Assembly (NCBI GenBank): GCA_036394575.1
Contig: DASWEY010000077.1
Span: 136,879-200,878, forward strand
DNA length: 64,000 nt
Direction of reading: 5' to 3'
DNA from: UKL13-2 sp036394575
GTDB taxonomy: Bacteria > Pseudomonadota > Gammaproteobacteria > Burkholderiales > Usitatibacteraceae
Made by a program: the position numbers and the translations under genes. The notes below the pieces were generated by a model, which saw only the letters and a program-made list of their open reading frames with translations, had not been told where the DNA came from and searched no databases. Positions 42,338 through 50,344 of the stretch are shown one piece after another. The stretch's first letter is position 1, and every line of letters starts with the position of its first letter.

Positions 42338-42392
42338 TTATCCACAAACAATGCACAGCTCTGTGCAAATGCGGGGCGAAAGCTGTGGATAA
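42338..42392 (-). promoter_or_regulatory. Two DnaA boxes flanking a palindrome upstream of dnaB
   Basis: TTATCCACA at 42338-42346 and its reverse complement TGTGGATAA at 42384-42392 are both perfect consensus DnaA boxes, in opposite orientation. Between them lies a perfect 7-bp inverted repeat TGCACAG-CT-CTGTGCA (42352-42367). The block is 50 nt upstream of the dnaB start codon, past the rplI terminator. Control of dnaB by DnaA is the simplest reading. Confidence 0.7.
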
Positions 42393-42418
42393 GGAGGGGA
42401 TAAGGCAGAGAAGCTGCG

Positions 42419-42447
42419 CAAAAACAAGGGGCTGCCGAAGCAGCCCC
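42419..42447 (-). terminator. Terminator of the rpsF-priB-rpsR-rplI operon
   Basis: On the minus strand an 8-bp stem GGGGCTGC with tetraloop TTCG (42447-42428) is followed by TTGTTTTTG. It lies 26 nt after the rplI stop and separates the ribosomal operon from dnaB. Confidence 0.88.
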
Positions 42448-42472
42448 CGTTGAACGTGCCCGGATCGCTTGC

Positions 42473-42925
42473 TTAGACGTGTTCGCCCAGCACCGAGACG
42501 GTAATGGTCGCCTTGACGTCGGTGTGCAGGCTCAGGGTGAGCTGCGAATCGCCGATGACCTTGAGCGGACCATTGGGCATCACCACTTCGCTCTTCTTCA
42601 CATCGAAGCCCTGCTTGGTCAGCGCTTCGGCGATGTCGGTATTGGTGACGGAGCCGAACAGGCGGCCGTCGACACCGGCTTTCTGCGTGACTTGCACGAG
42701 GTAGCCTTCGAGCTTCTCGGCACGCGCTTGCGCGGCGGCGAGGATTTCCTGGGCTTTCTTTTCGAGTTCGGCGCGCTTGGCTTCGAATTCAGCCTTGTTC
42801 GCGTCGGTGGCGCGCTTGGCCTTGCCTTCCGGGATCAGGAAGTTGCGGGCATAGCCGTCCTTGACCTTGACCACATCGCCGAGCTGGCCCAGGTTGACCA
42901 CTTTTTCCATCAGAATGATTTGCAT
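42473..42925 (-). CDS. rplI: 50S ribosomal protein L9
   Basis: L9 binds domain V of 23S rRNA at the base of the L1 stalk. The 150-residue protein has MQIILMEKVVNLGQLGDVV, KDGYARNFLIPEGKA, the long connecting helix (about 42-75) and the C-terminal domain (LFGSVTNTDIAEAL). Last gene of the rpsF operon. Confidence 0.98.
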   Translation of the reverse strand: MQIILMEKVVNLGQLGDVVKVKDGYARNFLIPEGKAKRATDANKAEFEAKRAELEKKAQEILAAAQARAEKLEGYLVQVTQKAGVDGRLFGSVTNTDIAEALTKQGFDVKKSEVVMPNGPLKVIGDSQLTLSLHTDVKATITVSVLGEHV

Positions 42926-42949
42926 GTTTTTCTCCTGTCCGATCTTCGC

Positions 42950-43237
42950 TTAATGCAGATCGGTGTAGTGAATCAGCGCGAGGAAACGTGCGCGCTTGAT
43001 CGCCACATCCAGCTGACGTTGATATTTGGCTTTGGTGCCGGTGATGCGCGCCGGGATGATCTTGCCGTTTTCGTTGATGAAATCCTTCAGGACGCCGATG
43101 TCCTTGTAATCGATCTGCTTGACCTTCTCGGCGGTGAAACGGCAGAACTTCTTGCGGCGGAACAGACCGCGATTGGGGTTGCGCGTGTCTTTCTTGTTCT
43201 TGTCGAACTTCTTACCACGGGGTGATGGACGGGGCAT
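42950..43237 (-). CDS. rpsR: 30S ribosomal protein S18
   Basis: S18 binds with S6 to the 30S platform. The 95-residue protein has a basic N-terminal extension (PRPSPRGKKFDKNKK) before the core RRKKFCRFTAEKVKQIDYKD and the C-terminal KRARFLALIHYTDLH; such an extension is common in betaproteobacteria. It lies 8 nt after priB and 24 nt before rplI. Confidence 0.98.
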   Translation of the reverse strand: MPRPSPRGKKFDKNKKDTRNPNRGLFRRKKFCRFTAEKVKQIDYKDIGVLKDFINENGKIIPARITGTKAKYQRQLDVAIKRARFLALIHYTDLH

Positions 43238-43245
43238 GATCTATC

Positions 43246-43545
43246 TCACTTAACAATTTTGAATTGGGTAATGTGCAATATCGGTGCGGGGCTGAATCGG
43301 TTCTTGCGGCTCAGAAAGCCTTTCAGGGAAACATTGTCATCCGGCTTCAGCGCATCGAGCGCTTCGGCCACCTCGCCAAACGCCACGGCATTGATCTCGA
43401 TTTCAACGGTGACGTCCTGCGTGCCTTCCCGTTGTTGCGATTCATGCTTCAGCGTCAGGTTCAGTGCGGCGGTGCCGCCCGGCGTTGTCCGGAGCGCATC
43501 GCGCGAAATGACGATTCCTTCAAGAACAAATGTATTGGTTGCCAT
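43246..43545 (-). CDS. priB: Primosomal replication protein N, PriB
   Basis: Single-OB-fold ssDNA-binding protein of the PriA-dependent replication-restart system. The 99-residue protein has LEGIVISRDALRTTPGG, the central LNLTLKHESQQRE and the C-terminal ILHITQFKIVK. I choose the ATG at 43545 (MATNTFVLEG); an in-frame ATG lies 7 codons upstream. Sits between rpsF and rpsR as in most gamma- and betaproteobacteria. Confidence 0.95.
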   Translation of the reverse strand: MATNTFVLEGIVISRDALRTTPGGTAALNLTLKHESQQREGTQDVTVEIEINAVAFGEVAEALDALKPDDNVSLKGFLSRKNRFSPAPILHITQFKIVK

Positions 43546-43583
43546 GGGTTTAGCGCAGGCAGCCAATCTTCAGCGAACCAGCT

Positions 43584-43955
43584 TTAGGCCGATGCTGCTT
43601 CCTTTACGTCGTCTTTCAGGTCAACCGATTTGGATTTTTCTTCCTTCATCATCGGCGACGGGCCGGTTTCGGCGGCGTCGGTCTTGACGATCAGGTGACG
43701 CAATACCGCATCGTTAAACTTGAAGGCATGCTCAAGCTCGTCCAAGGTTGCCTGGCCGACTTCAATGTTCATCAGCACATAGTGCGCCTTGAACACCTTC
43801 TGGATGGGATAGGTCATCTGGCGACGGCCCCAGTCTTCGATGCGATGGACTTTGCCGGCACCCTGGGCGATCGTGGCCTTGTAGCGGTCGATCATGGCGG
43901 GCACTTGCTCGCTCTGATCGGGATGCACGATAAAAACAATCTCGTAATGGCGCAT
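43584..43955 (-). CDS. rpsF: 30S ribosomal protein S6
   Basis: S6 joins S18 in the 30S platform. The 123-residue protein begins MRHYEIVFIVHPDQSEQVP, has the strand KVHRIEDWGRRQMTYPI and a charged C-terminal tail (MKEEKSKSVDLKDDVKE). The ATG at 43955 is preceded by AAGGAGATTTC. It heads the operon; a small hairpin GGCAC-TTAT-GTGCC (43975-43988) sits just upstream and might be part of an S6:S18 feedback leader, but I could not confirm the known motif. Confidence 0.97.
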   Translation of the reverse strand: MRHYEIVFIVHPDQSEQVPAMIDRYKATIAQGAGKVHRIEDWGRRQMTYPIQKVFKAHYVLMNIEVGQATLDELEHAFKFNDAVLRHLIVKTDAAETGPSPMMKEEKSKSVDLKDDVKEAASA

Positions 43956-44270
43956 GAAATCTCCTTGTGGATTAGGCACTTATGTGCCGATTAAGCTTTC
44001 CGCGATGCGCACCGCGGTAAAGCAAGGGGGTCTGATTTTCCTTGTCGCAAGGGCCTGAAAATGAACAAACCATGCGGCAAGCCCGATAGTATGATGCAAA
44101 AACATCAATAAATCAACAAGTTCAGTACGGCCTTCGCCGCAGCCTGCGCACCCGGCGCGGCGCACCCGCGGAGCAAAAAACGGGCGGCGGCGATATGGCG
44201 ATACGCGGCAATACGCCACCAGCCGTTCTTCGGCAAACCGATCGACAGGAAATCGCCTAACTGAGGGCGC
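43956..44270. promoter_or_regulatory. 315-nt leader/promoter region of rpsF
   Basis: The gap between the M16 peptidase and rpsF, both minus strand. A possible -10 TACTAT (minus strand, 44091-44086) follows a small palindrome TGATG/CATCA; no convincing -35 is seen. The GC-rich half near the peptidase stop has no gene I can support. Confidence 0.4.
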
Positions 44271-47135
44271 TCACCTTGCGGCAGGTGCCGCCGTCGCCGC
44301 GGATTTCGCAACCTTGGCGAAATCGCCGGCCTTGACGATGCTGATCTTCGCCGGGTCGATGTGCTTGCGCATGGCCGACACCACATCGTCCGGCTTCAGC
44401 GCCATGATCCGGTCTTCAAACGCCTGGCTGCGCGCGAAGGTCTGTCCGTAATACAGATAGCTCAGCCAGCGGCTGGCGACTGAGCCGTCTTGGGCGCGCG
44501 CCTGTAGGCGCTGCTGCAGATAGCCGGATTTGGCGGCGGCCAGTTCCTTGTCGCTGAAGCCTTCCTTCAACGCCCTCGCCACTTCTTCACGGAAAGCGGC
44601 CTCAACCTTGGCGATATTCTGCGGCGCGGCGATCGCGCGAACCGACCAGGCGCCGTCGCGGTCGATGGCATCAATGTTGAGCGCCGAATCGACGCCGTAG
44701 CTCAGGCCGTCTTTCTGGCGGATGCGCTCGGCGAGACGCGCATTGAGCCCCGCGCCCCCGCCCATCATGTAATTCATCATGACCATGGCCGGATAATCCG
44801 GGTCGTCCTCATTCATATTGATGTTGAGGCGGGCGCCAAAATAGCCATTTTCCTTGTCCGGCGTTTCGATGACCCGGTTCAGCGGCGGCACATCGCGATA
44901 GCTGCCTTCGAGCCGCTTGTAGGGCATGGCGCTCTGCCAGCCGGCAAAGGCCTCACTGACGGCTTTCAACACTTCCGCCTCGTCGAAGTCACCGACGATG
45001 GCGAGCTCGCCGCGATTGGCCCCATAGAAATCGTGATGGAATTGCTTCACCTCGGCCAGGGTCACGGCCTTGATGTCGACAATCGATTCATCGATATCGG
45101 CGGCATAGCGTGGGTCGCCCTTGGGCCAGATATTGAAATGCTTGGCCAAGGCGCTGCGGGCAATCGCATTCGGATCGCTGCGTTGCGCTTCCAGTCCGGT
45201 GACGGATTGTGCGCGCAATTGTTCAAACTCGGTTTCCGGAAATGACGGTTCGCGCATCACTTGCGCGGCCAGGCGAATCGCGGCCGCCAGGTTCGGCTTG
45301 GTGGTCTGCATGCTGGCGCCAAGTCCGTTGACGCCGCCCGACACCTTCAGCTGGTCGAACGCGTCGGCGATCTGGGTGCGGGTCATTTTGCTGCTGCCGC
45401 GCGTCAGCATGGCGGCCGCAAATCCTTGCGCGACGCTCTTGCCGAACAGGGATTTTTCGTCGCCGCTGTGAAAGCGCAAACTGAGGTTGACGGTCTCGCC
45501 GCGATTTTTCTTTTGCAGCAATGCAATTTTGAGGCCGCCGATTTCCAGGCGTCGGGTGCGCTGATCGATATTGACATTGGACGGATCGAAGGCCTCGGCC
45601 TGCGCCCCGGCGGCTTTCGGCTTGAAATCCTTCAGCAACTCGGCGACGGGCGGTGGTGCCGTAATCTCCGCGCGCTGCGGCGCGTCTTCTGGCACAAAGA
45701 AACCAACCACGCGATTGTCGCGCCGGTAATAGGCTTGCGCGGCTTTTGTCACTTGCTCCGATGTAACGCCGGCTTCGCTGTCGCGGCTATAAAAGAACAG
45801 GCGCCAGTCGCCCAGGGCGATGTATTCGGACATCTGCACGCCGATGTTTTCATGGTTGTTCAGGGCCTCCTCGTACGATCTGGCGGAGGCGACGCGAACG
45901 CGCTCCATCTCTTCCGCGCTGGGCGGATTTTTGTAAAAATCCTCGACGATGCGCGCGATCTCGTCGCGCACCGGCTCCAGGGGCTCGCCCTTCTTGACCA
46001 CCGCGCCGATGATATGCAGGCCGCTGTCGACGCCCTCCAGCGGAAAGCCGAATACCTGTGCGGCCTTGCCGGTTTCGACCAAGGCCTTGTGCAGGCGCCC
46101 CGCGGGCGTATTGGTCAGCACCGCGTTGGCAAACCCCAGCGGGGTGCTGTCGGCATGCAGACCGGAGGGCACCTTGTAGCCGATCGCGACCAACTGGATA
46201 TCGCCTTTGCGACGCACATAGAACTGGCGCTCGCCATCTTGCGGCGGCTCCACCGTCCAGAATTTGGGCAGCACGCGCACCGGCTTGGGAATGACGCCGA
46301 AATCGGCGCGGATCCATTCGAGAACCTTGGCCTCATCGAATTTGCCGGCGACCAGCAGCACGGCATTATCGGGCTGGTAATAGGTACGATAGAAGGCCTG
46401 CAGGTTTTCAATGCGCACGTTTTCGATATCGGAGCGGTTGCCGATGGTCGAATGGCCATAGTTATGCCAGTCGAAAGAAACGCTCTGCATGCGCTTGAGC
46501 ATCACGCTGAACGGCGCGTTTTCGCCGTTCTCGTATTCATTGCGCACCACGGTCATTTCCGAATCCAGATCTTTCCTGGCGATATTCGAATGGACCATGC
46601 GATCGGCTTCCATCGACAGCGCCCATTTAAGATTGTCTTCGGAGGCCTCGAACAGCTCGAAATAATTGGTGCGATCCAGCCAGGTCGAGCCGTTGGAGCG
46701 CATGCCGCGCGCGTTGAAGCCCTCGTCGATCTTGGGGAAGCGCGGCGTGCCCTTGAACATCAGATGCTCGAGCAGGTGGGCCATGCCGGTTTCGCCGTAG
46801 TTCTCCTGGCGCGAGCCGACCAGATAGGTAACGTTGACGGTAATGGTGGGCTTGGACTGGTCGGGAAACAGCAGCACGCGCAAACCGTTCGACAGCCGGT
46901 ACTCGGTAATGCCCTCGACACTGGTGACCTTGTCGATGCTCGCGCCGATGGCAGCAGCTTTGCTGGCGCCGATGGGAACCACCTTGGCGATGTGCTTGAC
47001 GGGCGCGGCCCTGGCCGTATCGGCTGCCCAGGCGGTGACGGCGAATGAGCCGCTGATCAGCATGGCACAGGCCAGCATGGTACTTGTCCACACGGCGCGG
47101 CAAACGCGCGCATTTCCGAACTTCCAACTCAACAT
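44271..47135 (-). CDS. M16-family zinc metallopeptidase (pitrilysin-like, double domain)
   Basis: A 954-residue exported peptidase. After an N-terminal signal-like stretch (about 18-38, TSTMLACAMLISGSFAVTAWA) come the two M16 halves: the first carries the inverted zinc motif HLLEH (120-124) with downstream RNEYENGENAPFSV supplying the Glu ligand; the second, inactive half contains YFGARLNINMNEDDPDY and RQKDGLSYGVDS. Substrate unknown, probably periplasmic peptides. It stands alone between rpsF and an oxidoreductase gene. Confidence 0.92.
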   Translation of the reverse strand: MLSWKFGNARVCRAVWTSTMLACAMLISGSFAVTAWAADTARAAPVKHIAKVVPIGASKAAAIGASIDKVTSVEGITEYRLSNGLRVLLFPDQSKPTITVNVTYLVGSRQENYGETGMAHLLEHLMFKGTPRFPKIDEGFNARGMRSNGSTWLDRTNYFELFEASEDNLKWALSMEADRMVHSNIARKDLDSEMTVVRNEYENGENAPFSVMLKRMQSVSFDWHNYGHSTIGNRSDIENVRIENLQAFYRTYYQPDNAVLLVAGKFDEAKVLEWIRADFGVIPKPVRVLPKFWTVEPPQDGERQFYVRRKGDIQLVAIGYKVPSGLHADSTPLGFANAVLTNTPAGRLHKALVETGKAAQVFGFPLEGVDSGLHIIGAVVKKGEPLEPVRDEIARIVEDFYKNPPSAEEMERVRVASARSYEEALNNHENIGVQMSEYIALGDWRLFFYSRDSEAGVTSEQVTKAAQAYYRRDNRVVGFFVPEDAPQRAEITAPPPVAELLKDFKPKAAGAQAEAFDPSNVNIDQRTRRLEIGGLKIALLQKKNRGETVNLSLRFHSGDEKSLFGKSVAQGFAAAMLTRGSSKMTRTQIADAFDQLKVSGGVNGLGASMQTTKPNLAAAIRLAAQVMREPSFPETEFEQLRAQSVTGLEAQRSDPNAIARSALAKHFNIWPKGDPRYAADIDESIVDIKAVTLAEVKQFHHDFYGANRGELAIVGDFDEAEVLKAVSEAFAGWQSAMPYKRLEGSYRDVPPLNRVIETPDKENGYFGARLNINMNEDDPDYPAMVMMNYMMGGGAGLNARLAERIRQKDGLSYGVDSALNIDAIDRDGAWSVRAIAAPQNIAKVEAAFREEVARALKEGFSDKELAAAKSGYLQQRLQARAQDGSVASRWLSYLYYGQTFARSQAFEDRIMALKPDDVVSAMRKHIDPAKISIVKAGDFAKVAKSAATAAPAAR

Positions 47136-47282
47136 GCAATCGCTCCTGGTAAATGAACTGGGTGCCGGTATGGATCTGGCGCGTACCTGGGCGCCGCAGA
47201 CACCGGCCTTAAGACGCCGTTTGCAGCCGCGGGTTCAAACCGGGGGCTGCTGCGCGACGGATCAACGACAAACGGAACCGGA

Positions 47283-48287
47283 TCAGGCGACCTTCAGCAC
47301 CAGCTTGCCCAGGTTCTCGCCCTTGAACAGCTTCATCAGCGCCTCGGGGAAAGTATCGATACCCTCGACCACATGCTCCTTCGACACCATCTTGCCGGCC
47401 GCCAGCCAGCCGCCCATTTCCAGCGCGGCTTCCTTGTATTTCGGCGCGTAGTCGAACACCACGATGCCCTCCATCCGCGCCCGGTTGACCAGCAGGGACA
47501 GGTAATTGGCCGGCCCCTTCACTCCCGTCGTACTGTTGTACTGGGAGATGGCGCCGCAAATGACGATGCGCGCCTTCAACCGGATCTGGCCGAGAACGAT
47601 GTCGAGAATCTCGCCACCGACGTTATCGAAATAGACATCGATGCCATCCGGGCAGGCCGCCTTCAGGCCCTTGCGCACATCCTCGTTCTTGTAGTCCACG
47701 CAGGCGTCGAAACCCAGGGTCTTCACCACGTAATCGCATTTGTCCCGGCCGCCGGCAATGCCGACCACGCGGCAACCCTTGATCCTGGCGACCTGGCCGA
47801 CGATGGCGCCGACCGCCCCGGCCGCGCCGGACACCACCACGGTCTCGCCGGGCTTGGGCTGGCCCACATCCAGCAGACCCCAGTAGGCCGTCATGCCGGG
47901 CATGCCCAGCACATTGAGATAATTGGTCAGCGGCGCCAGCTGCGGGTCGACTTTTGCAAAGCCGCGGCCATCGCTCAGACACCAGGTCTGCACATTGGTC
48001 GTGCCGGACAGATAATCGCCGACCGCGAATCTGGGGTTGCGCGATTCCGCCACCTGACCAATGCCGCCGGCGCGCATCACTTCGCCCAGACCAACCGGCG
48101 CGATATAGGACTTGCCCTCGTTCATCCAGCCGCGCATGGCCGGATCAAGGGACAGATAGAGCGTTTTCAGCAATACCTGGCCGTCCTGCAACGGCGGCAA
48201 CGGTTCATCGGTGAAGGAAAAATCGCCGCGTTTGGCTTCGCCGACTGGCCGGGCGATCAGGCGAACGACATGGTTGACGGTAGGCAT
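47283..48287 (-). CDS. CurA-like NADP-dependent oxidoreductase (MDR family)
   Basis: A 334-residue zinc-free medium-chain reductase of the CurA/leukotriene-B4 12-hydroxydehydrogenase type, which reduces activated C=C bonds. Visible: RGDFSFTDEPLPPLQDGQVL, TLYLSLDPAMRGWM, cofactor loop VVSGAAGAVGAIVGQVA, GIDVYFDNVGGEILD and ICGAISQYN. I choose the ATG at 48287 (MPTVNHVVRL); the frame continues upstream to 48341. Confidence 0.9.
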   Translation of the reverse strand: MPTVNHVVRLIARPVGEAKRGDFSFTDEPLPPLQDGQVLLKTLYLSLDPAMRGWMNEGKSYIAPVGLGEVMRAGGIGQVAESRNPRFAVGDYLSGTTNVQTWCLSDGRGFAKVDPQLAPLTNYLNVLGMPGMTAYWGLLDVGQPKPGETVVVSGAAGAVGAIVGQVARIKGCRVVGIAGGRDKCDYVVKTLGFDACVDYKNEDVRKGLKAACPDGIDVYFDNVGGEILDIVLGQIRLKARIVICGAISQYNSTTGVKGPANYLSLLVNRARMEGIVVFDYAPKYKEAALEMGGWLAAGKMVSKEHVVEGIDTFPEALMKLFKGENLGKLVLKVA

Positions 48288-48379
48288 GGCAGGCTTTCTG
48301 CAAGCGGGTGGCGGCCGATTCGGGACGCGCGCCGCTGACAATCGGGGATGGGGGCAGACGGATCTCGGTGGCCGCAGCG

Positions 48380-48414
48380 AAAAAAAGCCGACGGCGCCAG
48401 GCGCTGTCGGCTTT
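48380..48414 (-). terminator. Terminator of the SWIB gene
   Basis: On the minus strand a long stem AAAGCCGAC...GTCGGCTTT with inner GCGCC/GGCGC (48414-48384) is followed by TTTTTTT. It begins 25 nt after the SWIB stop codon. Confidence 0.9.
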
Positions 48415-48439
48415 GTTTGCCTGGTAAACCGCGAACGGT

Positions 48440-48853
48440 TTACTTGAGGTGGTTGGAGACCAGTTTGGTCATTTCGAACATCGAAACGACTTTCTTGCCG
48501 CCAAACACGGCTTTGAGCTTCTCGTCCGCGTTGATCATGCGCTTGTTGACGGTATCTTGAAGTTTGTTCTTCTTGATGTAATCCCAGATTTTCTTGGTGA
48601 TTTCCGTGCGCGGGGAGGGGGCGCCACCGATTACGGCAGCCAGGAGGCCGCTGGGCGTAACGGGTTTCATGAAAGCGGCGTTGGGCTTGCGCTTGGCGGC
48701 TGGCTTCTTCGCAGCGGGCTTTTTAGCGGCAGGTTTCTTGGCAGCGGGTTTCTTAGCTGCGGGTTTCTTGGCGGCCGGCTTTTTGGCTGCCGGCTTTTTT
48801 GCGGCCGGTTTTTTGGCAGCGGGTTTCTTTGCAGCGGGTTTCTTTGCAGCCAT
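48440..48853 (-). CDS. SWIB/MDM2-domain protein with AAKKP-repeat histone-like tail
   Basis: A 137-residue protein: ten tandem AAKKP units (residues 2-51) plus AAKRKP, then a SWIB domain (about 62-137) with FMKPVTPSGLLAAVIG, RTEITKKIWDYIKKNKLQD, NKRMINADEKLKAVFG and MFEMTKLVSNHLK. The Lys/Ala/Pro tail resembles histone H1-like DNA-binding tails; stand-alone SWIB proteins occur in Chlamydia and many Burkholderiales. A nucleoid or DNA-topology role is likely. I choose the ATG at 48853, which begins the repeats. Confidence 0.93.
   Translation of the reverse strand: MAAKKPAAKKPAAKKPAAKKPAAKKPAAKKPAAKKPAAKKPAAKKPAAKKPAAKRKPNAAFMKPVTPSGLLAAVIGGAPSPRTEITKKIWDYIKKNKLQDTVNKRMINADEKLKAVFGGKKVVSMFEMTKLVSNHLK
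48701..48850 (-). repeat. Ten 15-bp tandem coding repeats (AAKKP)
   Basis: Ten consecutive 15-nt units encoding Ala-Ala-Lys-Lys-Pro. Units differ mostly at third codon positions, so the array is old or under selection for protein sequence, yet its length may still vary between strains. Confidence 0.9.
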
Positions 48854-49100
48854 GTAAATCCTCCAGTCTGTTGTCAAAATATCCCTGAAAACATGCGGCG
48901 GCGCACGAACGATTCAGAGTGCAATTCCGTCTCACGGACGCAAATATAGCGCATTATTCACTCGAATGTGCAAGCCCCTGTCGCAATCGCACAACGGAGC
49001 AGCTGCCTAGGCGTTTTTCCTATCTGCGCTGGTAGGTTTTGAAGATCGCCGTTACGATGCATCATTCTCCCGATTTTTTTCGCATTCCCGCAAATTTTCA

Positions 49101-49652
49101 ATGAACACTGCCGAACTGATTTCAAGCCTGTCGACACATCGTTCCCTCGACAGCGCCGAAGAGAAGCATCGACTCGATACCATTTTTTTCGTGCAGCGCA
49201 ACGCCGCTTCATGGTGGCGGCGCAGCACGATCGAGGGGCACATCACCGCCTCGGCATGGGTGCGCAACCGCGCCGGCACCCATGCCTTGCTGCTGCACCA
49301 TGCACAGCTCGATCGCTGGCTGCAACCGGGCGGCCACCTCGATGAAAGCGATGCATCGCCCGCTCATGCGGCGCTGCGCGAGGCGCGCGAGGAGTCCGGA
49401 ATTCCCGGCCTGAAGCTCGCCGACGAGGGATTGATCGATGTCGATGTGCACCCGATTCCGGCCCGCCGCAAGAGCGGCGTGATGGAGCCGGCGCATCTGC
49501 ATTACGACCTCCGCTACCTGGTCAGCGCCGACCGGGATGATGTGGTGCTCAGCGAGGAATCGCTGGGTTTTCAATGGCTAAGCGTCATCGAGGTGGCGCA
49601 TAACGCCGAGCCCAGCATCGCCCGCCTCGCCCGAAAATCCCTCTCCCGATAG
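49101..49652 (+). CDS. Nudix hydrolase
   Basis: A 183-residue Nudix-fold protein, substrate unknown. The Nudix box is recognisable in GGHLDESDASPAHAALREAR and EESGI, with REAREESGI matching the consensus end exactly and the first Glu slightly displaced. PGGHLDE and the later LHYDLRYLV are typical of the ADP-ribose/NTP pyrophosphatase branches. It lies 16 nt upstream of pdxH on the same strand. Confidence 0.88.
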   Translation: MNTAELISSLSTHRSLDSAEEKHRLDTIFFVQRNAASWWRRSTIEGHITASAWVRNRAGTHALLLHHAQLDRWLQPGGHLDESDASPAHAALREAREESGIPGLKLADEGLIDVDVHPIPARRKSGVMEPAHLHYDLRYLVSADRDDVVLSEESLGFQWLSVIEVAHNAEPSIARLARKSLSR

Positions 49653-49668
49653 AAAGTGAACAGCGAAA

Positions 49669-50310
49669 ATGGACATCGTGGATATCGCCGCGTTGCGCAA
49701 GGACTACAAACTGGCCTCGCTGGACGAGGGTAAAGTGGCGGCCTCACCGCTGGTGCAATTCGAAAAGTGGCTGAATGAGGCCATCCAGGCACAGTTGCCC
49801 GAACCCAATTCCATGACCCTGGCCACCGTCGGCACAGAGGGCCGGCCCTCGACGCGGGTGGTGCTCATTAAGGGGATTGACGAGCGTGGACCCGTGTGGT
49901 TTACCAATTATCAGAGTCGCAAGGGACGCGAGCTGGCCGTCAATCCTTATGCCGCGCTGCAATTTCACTGGGTGGAACTGGAGCGCGTGGTACGCATGGA
50001 GGGCCGCGTGGAAAAAGTCAGCGAAGCGGACAGCGACACCTATTTCGCCTCGCGCCCGCTGGATTCGCGCATCGGCGCCTGGGCCTCGCCGCAAAGCGAA
50101 GTGATCAGTTCACGCGCGGCGCTGGTGGCACGCGCCGCCGAATACGGCGCCAGATTTCTGCTCAACCCGCCGCGCCCGCCGCACTGGGGCGGTTATCGCC
50201 TGCTGCCTGAACGCATCGAGTTCTGGCAGGGACGTCGCAGCCGCCTGCACGACCGCATCGTCTATTGCCTGGACAAGGGCAACTGGCAGATCAGCCGGCT
50301 GGCGCCCTGA
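49669..50310 (+). CDS. pdxH: Pyridoxine/pyridoxamine 5'-phosphate oxidase
   Basis: FMN enzyme that oxidises PNP or PMP to pyridoxal phosphate. The 213-residue protein has NSMTLATVGTEGRPSTRVVL, FTNYQSRKGRELAVNPYAAL, RVEGRVEKVSEADSDTYF-like segment (RMEGRVEKVSEADSDTYF), RPLDSRIGAWASPQSEVI and the C-terminal PERIEFWQGRRSRLHDRI. Convergent with an amidohydrolase gene 34 nt away. Confidence 0.97.
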   Translation: MDIVDIAALRKDYKLASLDEGKVAASPLVQFEKWLNEAIQAQLPEPNSMTLATVGTEGRPSTRVVLIKGIDERGPVWFTNYQSRKGRELAVNPYAALQFHWVELERVVRMEGRVEKVSEADSDTYFASRPLDSRIGAWASPQSEVISSRAALVARAAEYGARFLLNPPRPPHWGGYRLLPERIEFWQGRRSRLHDRIVYCLDKGNWQISRLAP

Positions 50311-50344
50311 TCCGGTACCCGACGGATTCCGCTTCCATTGGCAG

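Noticed and set aside
42338..42392. DnaA boxes as a possible replication origin.
   Set aside because: Only two boxes, no AT-rich unwinding region and no dnaA, dnaN or parAB nearby; a regulatory site for dnaB fits better.
43975..43988. Hairpin GGCAC-TTAT-GTGCC upstream of rpsF as an S6:S18 feedback site.
   Set aside because: I could not identify the known S6:S18 bulge motif, so it is only mentioned in the rpsF entry.
48701..48850. Regular 15-bp repeats that could be taken for a CRISPR or minisatellite array.
   Set aside because: They are in frame, contiguous without spacers, and encode the AAKKP tail of the SWIB protein.
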